The notes below the pieces were generated by a model. That model worked only from the letters and a program-made list of their open reading frames with translations. It was not told the DNA's origin and made no database searches. Of a DNA stretch of 64,000 nt, positions 49,308 to 58,400 are shown piece after piece. A program made the position numbers and the translations under genes. This stretch comes from Candidatus Streptomyces philanthi. GTDB taxonomy: Bacteria; Actinomycetota; Actinomycetes; Streptomycetales; Streptomycetaceae. Each line of letters begins with the position of its first letter. The first letter of the stretch is position 1. The stretch spans positions 186,001-250,000 of the forward strand of contig CP073042.1 of assembly GCA_018114805.1 (NCBI GenBank), read 5' to 3'.

Positions 49308-50689
49308 TCAGTTCTCCTCGGTGCTGATGAAGACGTTCTTGGTCTCGGTGAAGGCCGCGAGCGCGTCGGGGCCGAGCTCGCGGCCGAGCCCCGAGTGCTT
49401 GAAGCCGCCGAAGGGGATCCAGTAGCGCACGCTGCTGTGCGAGTTGACGGAGAGGTTGCCGGCCGCGACAGAGCGGGCCACCCGGACGGCGCGGCCCACG
49501 TCGCGGATCCACACCGAGCCGGCGAGGCCGTAGTCGGTGGCGTTGGCCAGCCGTACCGCGTCGGCCTCGTCCTCGAACGGGAGCACCACCGCGACCGGCC
49601 CGAAGACCTCCTCGGTGGCCACCCGGCTGTCGGGCGCCGCCTCCAGGACGGTGGCCGGGTACCAGAAGCCCCTGCCGGCCGGGACCCGGCCCCGGATGGC
49701 GGCGGGGGCGTCCTCGGGGACGAAGGAGCGCACGCGCTCCCGGTGGGCCGCGGAGATCAGCGGGCCCATCGCCGTCGCGGGGTCGGCCGGGTCGCCCACC
49801 CGGAAGTCCTGGACGGCCGGTTCGAGGAGTTCCAGGAAGCGGTCGTAGACGGAACGTTGGACCAGGACGCGGCTGCGGGCACAGCAGTCCTGGCCGCTGT
49901 TGTCGAGGAAGGAGGCGGGGGCGGCGCGGGCAGCGCGTTCGATGTCGGCGTCGGCGAAGACGATGGTGGGTCTCTTGCCGCCGAGTTCCAGCGTGAGCCG
50001 CTTCACCCGGGGCGCGCAGCGCGCCATGAGCTGCCGGCCGACGGCGGAGGAGCCGGTGAAGACGACCTTGGCGACGTCGGGGTGGTCCACGAGCGCGCTG
50101 CCCACCACCGGCCCCGCGCCCGGCAGCACCTGGAACAGGTCGGGTGGCAGCCCGGCCTCCCGGCCGAGTTCGGCCAGCCGCAGCGCGCTGAGCGGGGGGC
50201 CTTGGCGGGCTTGAGGAGGACGGCGTTGCCGGCGGCGAGCGCCGGGGCCAGGCCCCAGGCGGCGATCGGGAGCGGGAAGTTCCACGGCGCGATGACGGCG
50301 ACCACGCCGAGCGGTTCGGCGAAGGTGACGTTGATGCCGCCGGGCACGGGGATCTGCTGACCCAGCAGTCGCTCCACTCCTCCGGCCGCGTAGTCGAGCA
50401 GGTCGCGGGCGTTGCCGGCCTCCCAGCGCGCGTTCCCGACGGGGTGGCCCGCCTCGCGCACCTCGATGCCGGCGAGTTCCTCGACGTGCTGGTCGACGGT
50501 CTGGGCGAAGGCACGCAGCGCCCGGGCGCGCTCGCCGGGGGCCAACGCGGCCCAGGCGCGCTGAGCCGCCACGGCCCACGCCACGGCGGCCGTGACCTGC
50601 CGCGGGGTGGTGGTGGCGACGGTGGCTATGACCTCTTCGGTCGTCGGGTTGATGACCTGGTGCTCGGTCGGGAATTCCGCGTCGGCCAA
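49308..50689 (-). pseudogene. aldehyde dehydrogenase of gamma-glutamyl-amine pathway, frameshifted
   Basis: An NAD-dependent aldehyde dehydrogenase, expected to oxidise the aldehyde formed from a gamma-glutamylated amine. TTG at 50689 follows GAGGAG, 13 bases after the ligase stop. Motifs are VVAVIAPWNFPLPIAAW (substrate loop), LTLELGGKRPTIVFADAD (general base Glu), and the nucleophile region NSGQDCCARSRVLVQ. One C is missing in the C run near 50200, splitting the cofactor domain. The frame resumes as PLSALRLAELGREAGLPPD. Confidence 0.85.
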
Positions 50690-50702
50690 CGGTGGTGTCT
50701 CC

Positions 50703-52069
50703 TCACATGCGTTCGAAGGAGCGGAAGCGCTCCCAGTCGGTGACGGCGGTGTCGTACGCCTCCTACTCGACGTGCGCCATGCGCAGGTAGTGCTCGACCA
50801 CCTCGTCGCCGAAGGCGGCGCGCGCGAGGGTGCTGCCACGCCACAGGTCGGCGGCCTCGCGCAGGGTCGCCGGCACGCGCTCGGCGTCGCTCGCGTAGGC
50901 GTTGCCCGTGACCGGCTGGGGCAGCTCCAGCGCCTGGTCGACGCCGTGCAGCCCGGCGGCGATCATGCCGGCGACGGCGAGGTAGAGGTTGACGTCGCCG
51001 CCAGGGAGCCGGTTCTCCAGCCGGTGGCCCGCGCCGCGGCCGATGACGCGCAGCGCGCAGGAGCGGTTGTCGGGGCCCCAGGCGACCGCGGTGGGCGCGA
51101 AGGAACCGGGCCGGAAGCGCTTGTAGGAGTTGATGTTGGGGGCGTAGAGCAGGGTCAGTTCGCGCATGGCCGCGAGTTGGCCGGCCAGGAACTGCCGCAT
51201 GGTGGCGGACATGCCGTACGGGGCGCTGTCGTCGGCGAGTACGGGGTGGCCTGCCGTGTCCCGCAGCGAGAGGTGGATGTGGCAGGAGTTGCCCTCGCGC
51301 TCGTCGTACTTGGCCATGAACGTGAGCGCGCTGCCCTCCTGGGCCGCGATCTCCTTGGCGCCGGTCTTGTAGATGGCGTGCTGGTCGCAGGTGGTGAGCG
51401 CCTCGTCGTAGCGGAAGGCGATCTCGTGCTGGCCGAGGTTGCGCTCGCCCTTCGCGGACTCCACGGTCATCCCGGCCGCGTCCATCTCCAGACGGATGCG
51501 GCGCAGCAGCGGCTCCACGCGGGCGGTGCCGAGGACGGAGTAGTCGGCGTTGTACTGGTTGGCCGGGGTCAGACCGCGGTACGCGGCGTCCCACGCCTCC
51601 TCGTAGCTGTCCTGGAAGACCATGAACTCCAGCTCGGTGCCCGCGTAGGCGCTCCAGCCGCGCTCGGCGAGCCGGTCGAGCTGGGCGCAGCACCTGGCGG
51701 GGCGAGGCGGGCACCGGGGCGCCGTCGTGCCAGCCGAGGTGGGCGATGAGCAGGGCGGTGCCCGGCTGCCAGGGGACGCGGCGCAGCGTGCCCGGGTCGC
51801 CCCGCATGGCGAAGTCGCCGTAACCACGGTCCCAGGAGGACATGGCGTAGCCGCCCACGGTGTTCATGTCGACATCGACGGCGAGCAGGTACGTGCAACC
51901 CTCCGTGCCGTGCTCCAGCACCTGGTCGAGGAAGAACCGGGCCGCGAACCGCTTGCCTTGGAGCCGGCCCTGCATGTCGGTGAAGGCGAGGACGACGGTG
52001 TCGATCTCGCCGGCTGCCACGAGCCTGCGCAACTCTTCGACCGGGAGCGGGGGGCGTGCGAACTGCCAC
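50703..52069 (-). pseudogene. glnA4: gamma-glutamyl-amine ligase, GlnA4-type, two frameshifts and a stop
   Basis: A glutamine-synthetase-like ligase that glutamylates amines rather than ammonia. The position next to a FadR regulator, APC permease and aldehyde dehydrogenase near pheST matches GlnA4 of S. coelicolor, characterised as a gamma-glutamylethanolamide synthetase. The assignment is from context and memory. GTG at 52069 follows AGGAGG. Lesions: a C-run indel near 52050, a missing base near 51695, and TAG at 50763 in place of Gln in RMAHVE-Q-EAYDTAVTDW. Catalytic parts are otherwise normal (AGTELEFMVFQDSYEEAWD, EREGNSCHIHLSLRD, LAVAGMIAAGLHG). Confidence 0.8.
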
Positions 52070-52118
52070 GGGCGTGCCTCCTGTCGGTGCGTCCGAAGGT
52101 CATAAGGTAGGCCTGTAG

Positions 52119-52127
52119 ACCATTGGT
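52119..52127. promoter_or_regulatory. candidate operator in the ligase/FadR divergent promoter
   Basis: The 90-base gap between the divergent ligase and regulator genes is AT-richer than its flanks and contains ACCATTGGT, an imperfect 9-base palindrome beside TGTAG and GTAGG. It is a good candidate for FadR-type binding. This is based on symmetry and position only. Confidence 0.45.
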
Positions 52128-52159
52128 TGGGAAGTAGTCGTGGTCGGGGGGACGGGACG

Positions 52160-52924
52160 ATGGACACCGGGACGAACGCACAGGAGAGCGCGCCGCCGCA
52201 CGGGCTCGCGCGCCTGACCCACCTGGCACCGGTGCTGCGGCCGGTGCGCGCCGACAACGGCTTCGAGGAGGCGCTGGAGCAGATACTCCAGGTCGTCCGG
52301 CTCGGCCTGGTCACCGAGGGCGAACGGCTGCCTTCCGAGCGGGAGTTGGCCGAGCGGCTGGGGATCAGCCGGGTGACCCTGCGCGAGGTGCTGAAGGTCC
52401 TCCAGGACCAGGGGCTGGTGGAGAGCAGACGCGGCCGGTACGGGGGCACGTTCGTGCTGGCCAGACCGGCGACGGGCGGCCCTCGGGCGGAGTTGCGGCG
52501 CCGGGGGGCGGACGTGGACGCGGAAGACACGTTGCGCTTCCGCGAGGTGCTGGACGTGGGCTCGGCGGGCCTGTGCGCGACCCACGAGCTGGGCCCGGAG
52601 CAGCGGCGGCGGGTGCGGGAGGCGCTGGACGGCACGCGCGACGCGGCACCGCAGGACTACCGCAGGGCGGACACGCTCTTCCACCTCGCCCTCGCGGGCC
52701 TGGCCGGCTCCCCCTCGCTCGCCGCCGAGTACGCGGCGGTGCGGGCCCGCCTCAACGACCTGCTCGACTGCATCCCGCTGCTGGTGCGGAACGTGGAGCA
52801 CTCGCAGGCCCAACACGCCGCGCTCGCCGAGGCGGTGCTGGACGGCGACGCGGACGGCGCCCGCGAGATCATGCGCGAGCACTGCGCGGGCACGGCCGCG
52901 CTGCTACGCGGCTTCCTGTCCTAG
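52160..52924 (+). CDS. FadR-subfamily GntR transcriptional regulator
   Basis: Intact, 254 residues. Winged helix: ERLPSERELAERLGISRVTL followed by REVLKVLQDQGLVESRRGRY. The C-terminal FCD domain has the helical pattern RFREVLDVGSAGLCATHELG and the metal-ligand-like His in DTLFHLALAGLAGS and EHSQAQHAALAEAVLDGDAD. It is divergent from the ligase operon and upstream of the permease, so it should control both. It is one of only two undamaged genes of the locus. Confidence 0.9.
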   Translation: MDTGTNAQESAPPHGLARLTHLAPVLRPVRADNGFEEALEQILQVVRLGLVTEGERLPSERELAERLGISRVTLREVLKVLQDQGLVESRRGRYGGTFVLARPATGGPRAELRRRGADVDAEDTLRFREVLDVGSAGLCATHELGPEQRRRVREALDGTRDAAPQDYRRADTLFHLALAGLAGSPSLAAEYAAVRARLNDLLDCIPLLVRNVEHSQAQHAALAEAVLDGDADGAREIMREHCAGTAALLRGFLS

Positions 52925-53154
52925 CCGCCGCGCCGGCCTCCCGCGCGTGACCGCCGTGCGGGCCAAGGCCGTTCGCGGGGCAGCGGGCGGGCGGCTCGGC
53001 GGGCGCGGGCGGGTGGCGCGTACGCCGGGGCGCGCGGATCCGGCGCGCGGCCGACCGGCGCCTGCCCGCGGGCCGTGCGCGAGTCTTACGCGGTCGCGGG
53101 CGGGGCCGCAATGGTATGCAGTCAAACCTTTCCTCCGGCAGGCAGGAGCGGCCC

Positions 53155-54605
53155 GTGGCCGACGAACCTGAGCTGACCACCTCACCTGCGGGCGGCGAGG
53201 AGCCGGAGAGAGCTGAGCGGGACCACGGCCCGACGCTCCCGCGGGCCCGCTGCTGCTGACCGGACTCGGCGTCGGGTACGTCGTCTCGGGCGACTTCTCC
53301 GGCTGGAACGCGGGCCTGGCCGAGGGGGGCTTCGGCGGCCTGGCCATCGCCGCCGTCCTGATGGGTCTGATGTACACCTGCCTGGTGTTCTCGCTGGCCG
53401 AGTTGGCGTCGGTGCTCCCCACGGGGGGGCGGCGGCTACGGCTTCGCCCGCCGCGCGCTCGGCACCTGGGGCGGGTTCCTCACCGGCACCGCGACCCTCA
53501 TCGAGTACGTGCTGGCCCCCGCCGCGATCGCGCTGTTCATCGGCGAGTACGTCGAGTCGCTCGGGCTCTTCGGCCTGGAGTCGGGCTGGCCCGTCTACCT
53601 GGCCTGCTTCGTCCTGTTCGTCGGCATCCACCTGTGGGGGGTGGGCGAAGCGCTGCGGTTCGTCCTGGCGGTGACCGCCGTCGCGGTGGCCGCGCTGGTC
53701 GTCTTCGCGTGCGCGGCCGCGACGGAGTTCTCCACGGGCTCGCTCAACGACATCCCGTCGACCGGGACGCCTTCGGTGCGGGCTCCTGGCTGCCGTTCGG
53801 CGTCCTGGGCATCTGGGCGGCGTTCCCGTTCGGCATGTGGTTCTTCCTCGGCGTGGAGGGGGTGCCGCTGGCGGCGGAGGAGACCCGCGACCCGGCGCGC
53901 ACCCTGCCCCGGGCGATGGCCTGGTCGCTCGGCATCCTGCTGCTGCTCGCGCTCGTCACCTTCGTGACCGCGACCGGCGCGCGCGGCGCGGCCGCCATCG
54001 CCGACGTCGGCGACCCGCTGGTGCGGGCGCTGCAACCGCACGGCGAGCCCACCACGGCAAGCCGGATCGTCAACTACGCGGGCCTGGCCGGCCTGGTCGC
54101 CTCCTTCTTCTCGCTGATCTACGCCGGCTCGCGCCAGCTCTTCGCCCTGTCCCGGGCCGGCTACCTGCCTCGCGTCCTGTCGCTCACCAACCGCCGCAAG
54201 GTCCCCTACCTCGGCCTCGTGGTCCCCGGGGCGCTGGGCTTCACGCTGGCCGCGGCGACCGGGGACGGGGCGCGGATGCTGAACGTGGCGGTCTTCGGCG
54301 CCACCATCTCGTACGCCCTGATGGCCCTGTCCCACGTCGTGCTGCGCTGGCGCGAGCCCCGGTTGCGCAGCCCGTACCGCACCCCGGGCGGCGCGGTGAC
54401 CTCCTCGCTCGCGCTGGCCCTGGCCTGCTCGGCGCTGGTGGCCACGTTCGTGATCGACCCGAAGGCGGCGCTGATCGCCCTTGGCGTGTACGGCGTGGCG
54501 CTGGTCTACTTCGCGTGCTACAGCAGGCACCGGCTGGTGGCATCGGCACCCGAGGAGGAGTTCGCCGCCCTCGCGGAGACGGAGGCGGCGCTGGCCCGCG
54601 ACTGA
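53155..54605 (+). pseudogene. APC-family amine/amino-acid permease, three frameshifts
   Basis: A twelve-helix permease close to the ethanolamine permease group (GVGYVVSGDFSGWNAGLAEG is typical). GTG at 53155 after GGCAGGAG. Frame changes are near 53255 (after the cytoplasmic N-terminus), near 53430 (one extra G in a G run, PTGGGGYGFARRALG) and near 53760 (one missing G, DIP then RDAFGAGSWLPFG). From there it is open to 54605 (FLGVEGVPLAAEETRDPART, SLIYAGSRQLFALSRAGYLP). It is expected to import the amine handled by the adjacent ligase. Confidence 0.82.
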
Positions 54606-54618
54606 CCGGGAGGACGAC

Positions 54619-55299
54619 GTGCCCAGACCGCTCATCGGCATCAGGAGCTACCTGGAGGACGACGCGCGCTGGGGCGTGTGGCGCCTGCCCGCCGCGCTGC
54701 TGCCACCGGACGGGGCGCCGGGCGCGGCTGACGAGGCGGTGGCCCGACTCGACGGCCTGGTGATCGCAGGCGGCCCCGACGTGCGGCCCGCCCGCTACGG
54801 GGCCGAGCCACACCCCAGGACGGGCCCGCCCGCGCTGGCCCGCGACGCCTGGGAGCTGGCCCTGATCGCGGCGGCCCTCGACCGCGGCCTGCCGCTGCTC
54901 GGCATCTGCCGGGGCATGCAACTGCTCAACGTCCTCCAGGGCGGCACCCTGCACCAACACCTGCCGGACGTGGTCGGCCACCCGGGCCACGCCGGCCCGC
55001 CCGGAGTCTTCGCCCACCACGAGGTCACCCCCGTCCCGGGCACCCTCACCGCCCGCCTGCTGCCCACCCCCGTGAGCGTGCCGACCTACCACCACCAAGC
55101 GGTGGACCACGTCGCCCCCGACCTCACCCCCTCGGCCCACGCCCCGGACGGCACCGTGGAGACCCTGGAGTTCACCCAGCCGCGCCCCTTCGCCCTGGCC
55201 GTCCAGTGGCACCCGGAGGCGGGCGACGACGACCGGCTGATGCGGGCGCTAGTGGGGGCGGCGGCGGGTAGGGAGATGGGTGCCGGGTCGGCGGGTTAG
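54619..55299 (+). CDS. gamma-glutamyl-GABA hydrolase family (peptidase C26), short form
   Basis: A class I glutamine-amidotransferase-fold hydrolase that releases glutamate from gamma-glutamylated products. GTG at 54619 with GGGAGG ahead. Catalytic Cys in LLGICRGMQLLNVLQGG, His and Glu in ALAVQWHPEAG. The protein is 226 residues. Between RLPAALLP and PDGAPGAADEAV about 20 residues that normally follow the first strand appear to be missing. The two edges both encode a similar ALLP sequence, which points to deletion between short direct repeats. The frame is kept, so it may be mis-folded rather than truncated. Confidence 0.8.
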   Translation: MPRPLIGIRSYLEDDARWGVWRLPAALLPPDGAPGAADEAVARLDGLVIAGGPDVRPARYGAEPHPRTGPPALARDAWELALIAAALDRGLPLLGICRGMQLLNVLQGGTLHQHLPDVVGHPGHAGPPGVFAHHEVTPVPGTLTARLLPTPVSVPTYHHQAVDHVAPDLTPSAHAPDGTVETLEFTQPRPFALAVQWHPEAGDDDRLMRALVGAAAGREMGAGSAG

Positions 55300-55629
55300 C
55301 CCTGTGCGTGGCGGTGGATGAGCGAGGCCACACCGTTGAGCCACTGCCGCAGCGTCTCCCCCTCCGGCGGGCTCACCTCCATGCCCAGGGCCCGGGCCGC
55401 CTGGTCAAGCTCCGGGTCAGCCCGCACCATGGCGAGCAACTGGCACAACTCAGTCTAGGTCCGCACCAGCTCTTCCCGGGTGCTCCCGGTCAGGTAGTCC
55501 TCGACGGCCTCGCGATGTGACACATACTCGTACGAGAAATCCTGGTGGAAGTAGGCACCCAGCAACTGAAATACCGCGGGGAAGAACTCGCCCCACTCCC
55601 AGCGCTCCTGTGGAACCGATCCAGCTCAC
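55296..55629 (-). pseudogene. CdiI-family contact-dependent-inhibition immunity protein, internal TAG
   Basis: The frame from 55616 reads VPQERWEWGEFFPAVFQLLG then AYFHQDFSYEYVSHREAVED, the N-terminal signature of the CdiI_2-type immunity family (FFP..QLLG.YFHQD). It ends MEVSPPEGETLRQWLNGVAS at the TAA at 55296. TAG at 55455 stands for Gln in LVRT-Q-TELCQLLAM. The start is probably GTG 55629, overlapping the previous stop as GTGA, with a one-base lesion just after it. Such proteins bind and neutralise toxin domains of neighbours. No toxin gene is present here. Confidence 0.68.
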
Positions 55630-55960
55630 CGGTCAGGACTCCGCAGGGCCGCCCGAACGTGATCTCGGACAATCCTCAGGGACTCCTCGACGCTCCTGCC
55701 CTCCGTGGGCCGTACGCGCGGCATCAGATCAACCTCGTCCGCGATCTCGGGCGAGAACAGTCCGACCGTCAACAGGTCGTCGAGCTCCCGCGAGAGGCGC
55801 ACGCCTCGCGCGGGGAAGCGCGTGACGACGCGCAGAAAGCCCCGCAGCGCCGGCCCCGGTGTGTCCGGCGTGTCGTGAACGAGTTCCCTGTCTGACCGTA
55901 GGCGCGTAGCAGGTTCTGCGTCTCGTGGAACCGGTGGCCTGGCGCGGAGGGGAAGTCCAT
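55626..55960 (-). pseudogene. small unknown protein in immunity-like trio, frameshifted
   Basis: ATG at 55960, four bases beyond the stop of the previous gene. The N-terminus HRFHETQNLLRAYGQT continues after a one-base lesion near 55890 as RELVHDTPDTPGPALRGFLR, then LSRELDDLLTVGLFSPEIAD and SVEESLRIVRDHVRAALRSP, ending at 55626. It is a helical protein of about 110 residues. I do not recognise the family. Tight coupling to the CdiI-like gene suggests a related role. Confidence 0.55.
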
Positions 55961-55964
55961 CGCG

Positions 55965-56343
55965 TCAGACCTCAGCCTGGCGGCGCCGACAGGCTCGCGC
56001 CGCCTCCCGCCCGCACTCAGGAATGCCTGTCGGATCGCTGTCAAACGCCGCACAGTCCTGGCGCCGTTGTTCCGGTGCGGAAGCGATTTCGGTGCTGGAG
56101 TAAACGGACTCCCCCTGACCTCCGTGGCGCATGACTCTTCCTTGCGTGTTCACGTAGATCATGTCGAATCGGTGCAGGCGCGGCAGAGCGGACCGCACGG
56201 GTGGGGCACGGACATGGGCCTCTTCCGCTTCCACCGTGCGTGCGCCTGATCGCGCCGACTCGCCCCTCGACCAGTCCGAGCCAGCAGGCGACCACGTCTT
56301 CGTGTGTGGGTTCCCGTTTCGCGGCTGGGTCCATGGCACGCAC
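55965..56343 (-). pseudogene. small Streptomyces protein upstream of the immunity-like genes, frameshifted
   Basis: GTG at 56343 or ATG shortly after. The N-terminus EPTHEDVVACWLGLVEGRVG is a pattern I associate with short Streptomyces proteins found beside immunity genes; that is from memory. After one or two lesions near 56245 the frame resumes as RSALPRLHRFDMIYVNTQGR and TEIASAPEQRRQDCAAFDSD, ending at 55965. Function unknown. Confidence 0.5.
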
Positions 56344-56464
56344 CCCCGCCGTCGCCCCGAGATCATGACGCTAGGAGGATCAACGCGCGCTGGGCAAGGC
56401 GGTCTTGAGCTGTGCTCGGTCAGCCGCGCGTCCCGGCGGCCATCCGCCAGGTCGGGCGGCCCCA

Positions 56465-57089
56465 CTACCCACCCCGCCGCGTCAGGCCCAGCAATTCCCG
56501 TGCCGGGCCCGCGGGGCGTTGGCCGGTCGGCCAGACGGCGCGCAGTTCGCGGCGCAGGGGTGCTCCGTCGACCGGGATCTCCACCAGGCGGCGCGCCGAC
56601 AGCTCGTCGCCCACCGCGAGTTCGCTCAGCACGGCGGGGCCGGCGCCGCTGACGGCGGCGGACTTGACCACGGTGGTGGAGGCCAGTTAGAGCAGCGGGT
56701 CGGCGAGGCCGCCGTGCGCGCGCAGCGCCGCGTCCAGCACTTGCCGGGTGCCGGAGCCGCGTTCGCGCAGGATGAGTGGGGTAGCCGCGAGTTCGGGCGC
56801 CGGCACCGGGCAGCGGCGCCGCGCCCAGGAGTGGGCGGGGGCGGTGACGACCACGAGCCGGTCCCGGCCGATGACCGCTCCGTCCAGGCCGGCCGGCGCC
56901 GCCGTACCCTCTCCGGCCGCTGGCCGCGGGCTGGCTGATGCCGGTCTCCCGCGCGGCGCGCCCCAGGCTGCCGAGCCGGGCGATGGCGAGCAACAGTTCC
57001 AGGGCGCCGAGGTCGGGCACCCGGTGGGCGAGCGGCGTCCGCGGGGCGTCCGCTCCGCCGCTCACGCCGTTCCCGTCCGTCTCGCTCAT
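56465..57089 (-). pseudogene. LysR-family regulator with internal deletion and stop
   Basis: ATG at 57089. The first part of the winged helix is present (VPDLGALELLLAIARLGSLG, RAARETGISQPAA). Immediately after it, at about 56920, the text jumps to the effector domain (LDGAVIGRDRLVVVTAPAHS), so roughly 90-100 residues with the recognition helix and linker helix are missing, together with a frame change. TAA at 56688 interrupts LADPLL-x-LASTTVVKSAAVSG, and the ending to 56465 is normal. It is divergent from the TDT transporter gene it would have regulated. Confidence 0.75.
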
Positions 57090-57160
57090 CACCTCAGCTT
57101 ATGTCCTCATAGCCACAAGGGTCCTGGTCAACGCGGTGGGGGCGGGGCACCGTGGGGGGC

Positions 57161-58400
57161 ATGCTCACCCTCGTTCCCGCGGGCCCGCGCCCGCTCATCG
57201 CCGACCGGATCAGCGTGCGCCCACTCGGGCCGAACTGGTACGCCACCGTCATGGGCACCGCCATCGTGGCCACGGCCGGCGTTGCCCTGCCGGTCGACGT
57301 GCCGGGGGCGCGCGCAGCATGCGGGGCGGTGTGGGCGCTGTCGGCGCTGCTCCTGGTGGCGTTGCTGGTCGCGCGCGCCGGGCACTGGGCCGGCCATGCC
57401 GACCAGGCCCGGGCGCACCTCCTCGATCCGGCCGTCGCTCCCTTCTACGGATGTCTGGCGATGGCGCTGCTCGCGGTCGGCCCGGACCTAGTCGGCGCGG
57501 GGGCCGCCGTCGCGGGGGCCGGCGCGCTGTGGGTGGTGGGCTCGGCCGTCGGCCTGCTGGCCGCGGCGGGCATCCCGTACCTGATGATCACCCAGCACCG
57601 CGTCGGCCCGCGTGATGCCTCGCCGGTGTGGCTGCTGCCGGTGGTCGCGCCGATGGTGGCCGCCGCCACCGGCACGCCGCTCGCCTCGCACCTGCCCGCC
57701 GGCCAGTGGCGGGCCACGCTGCTGCTGGTCTGCTCCGCGCAGTTCGGGCTGAGCCTGCTGGCCACGCTGGTGCTGCTGCCGACCATCGTCGCCGGCCTGC
57801 TGCGGTATGGGCCGCCGGCCCGCGCGCTCACGCCCACACTGTTCCTGGTGCTCGGGCCGCTGGGGCAGTCCACGACCGCCGTGACCAACCTGGCCGACGC
57901 CGCGCCCGGCGCCCTGCGCGCCGACCAAGCGAGCGCGCTGGCCGGCTTCGCGCCGCTGTACGGGGTGCCGGTGATGGGCTTCGCGCTCTGGTGGCTGGTA
58001 CTGGCCGGGGCGCTGGTGGCGCGGGCCGCGCGGCGCGGCATGCCGTTCGCGATGACCTGGTGGGCGTTCACGTTCCCCCGTCGGCACCTGCGTGACCGGC
58101 GCCGCCGGGCTGGCCCGGCACACGGAGCTGGCGGCCCTGCGGTGGCTGGCGGTCGGACTGTACGGGGTGCTCGTCGCGGCCTGGGGGGTGGCGCTGGTGC
58201 GCACCGCGCGCGGCGTGGTCAGCGGCGCCCTGTTGCCGCCCGATCCGGCCCCGGCCTCAGCCCCGACCACCGCCCCGCCCGTGGCGCCGGCCCCGTCCCC
58301 GGCTCGGGTCCGCCGCTCAAGCCGGCTCAGGCCGCGCCGGCGCGCCCGCGTGCCCAGTCGCGCCCGTGCGCGGGGCCCCGCTGGGCGGCCAGCGGCTCAG
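57161..58400 (+). pseudogene. TDT-family (tellurite-resistance/dicarboxylate) transporter, frameshifted
   Basis: A ten-helix membrane protein of the TDT/SLAC1 fold, as in TehA and Mae1. ATG at 57161. Typical segments are LGPNWYATVMGTAIVATAGV, WLLPVVAPMVAAATGTPLAS, LFLVLGPLGQSTTAVTNLAD and WWAFTFP. An extra C at about 58078 shifts the frame, which resumes as VGTCVTGAAGLARHTELAAL and ends in a Pro/Ala-rich tail. Its exact end, between about 58310 and 58610, is uncertain. Members export sulfite or take up malate; the specificity here is unknown. Confidence 0.75.

Noticed and set aside
4651..55457. Recoding of UAG as glutamine (amber suppression), since several TAG codons fall where Gln is expected
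   Set aside because: TAG is also the normal final stop of several genes here (gamma carbonic anhydrase, uppP, DinB, FadR regulator, C26 hydrolase, phosphatase), and many of the affected genes carry frameshifts as well. Decay or errors explain it without recoding.
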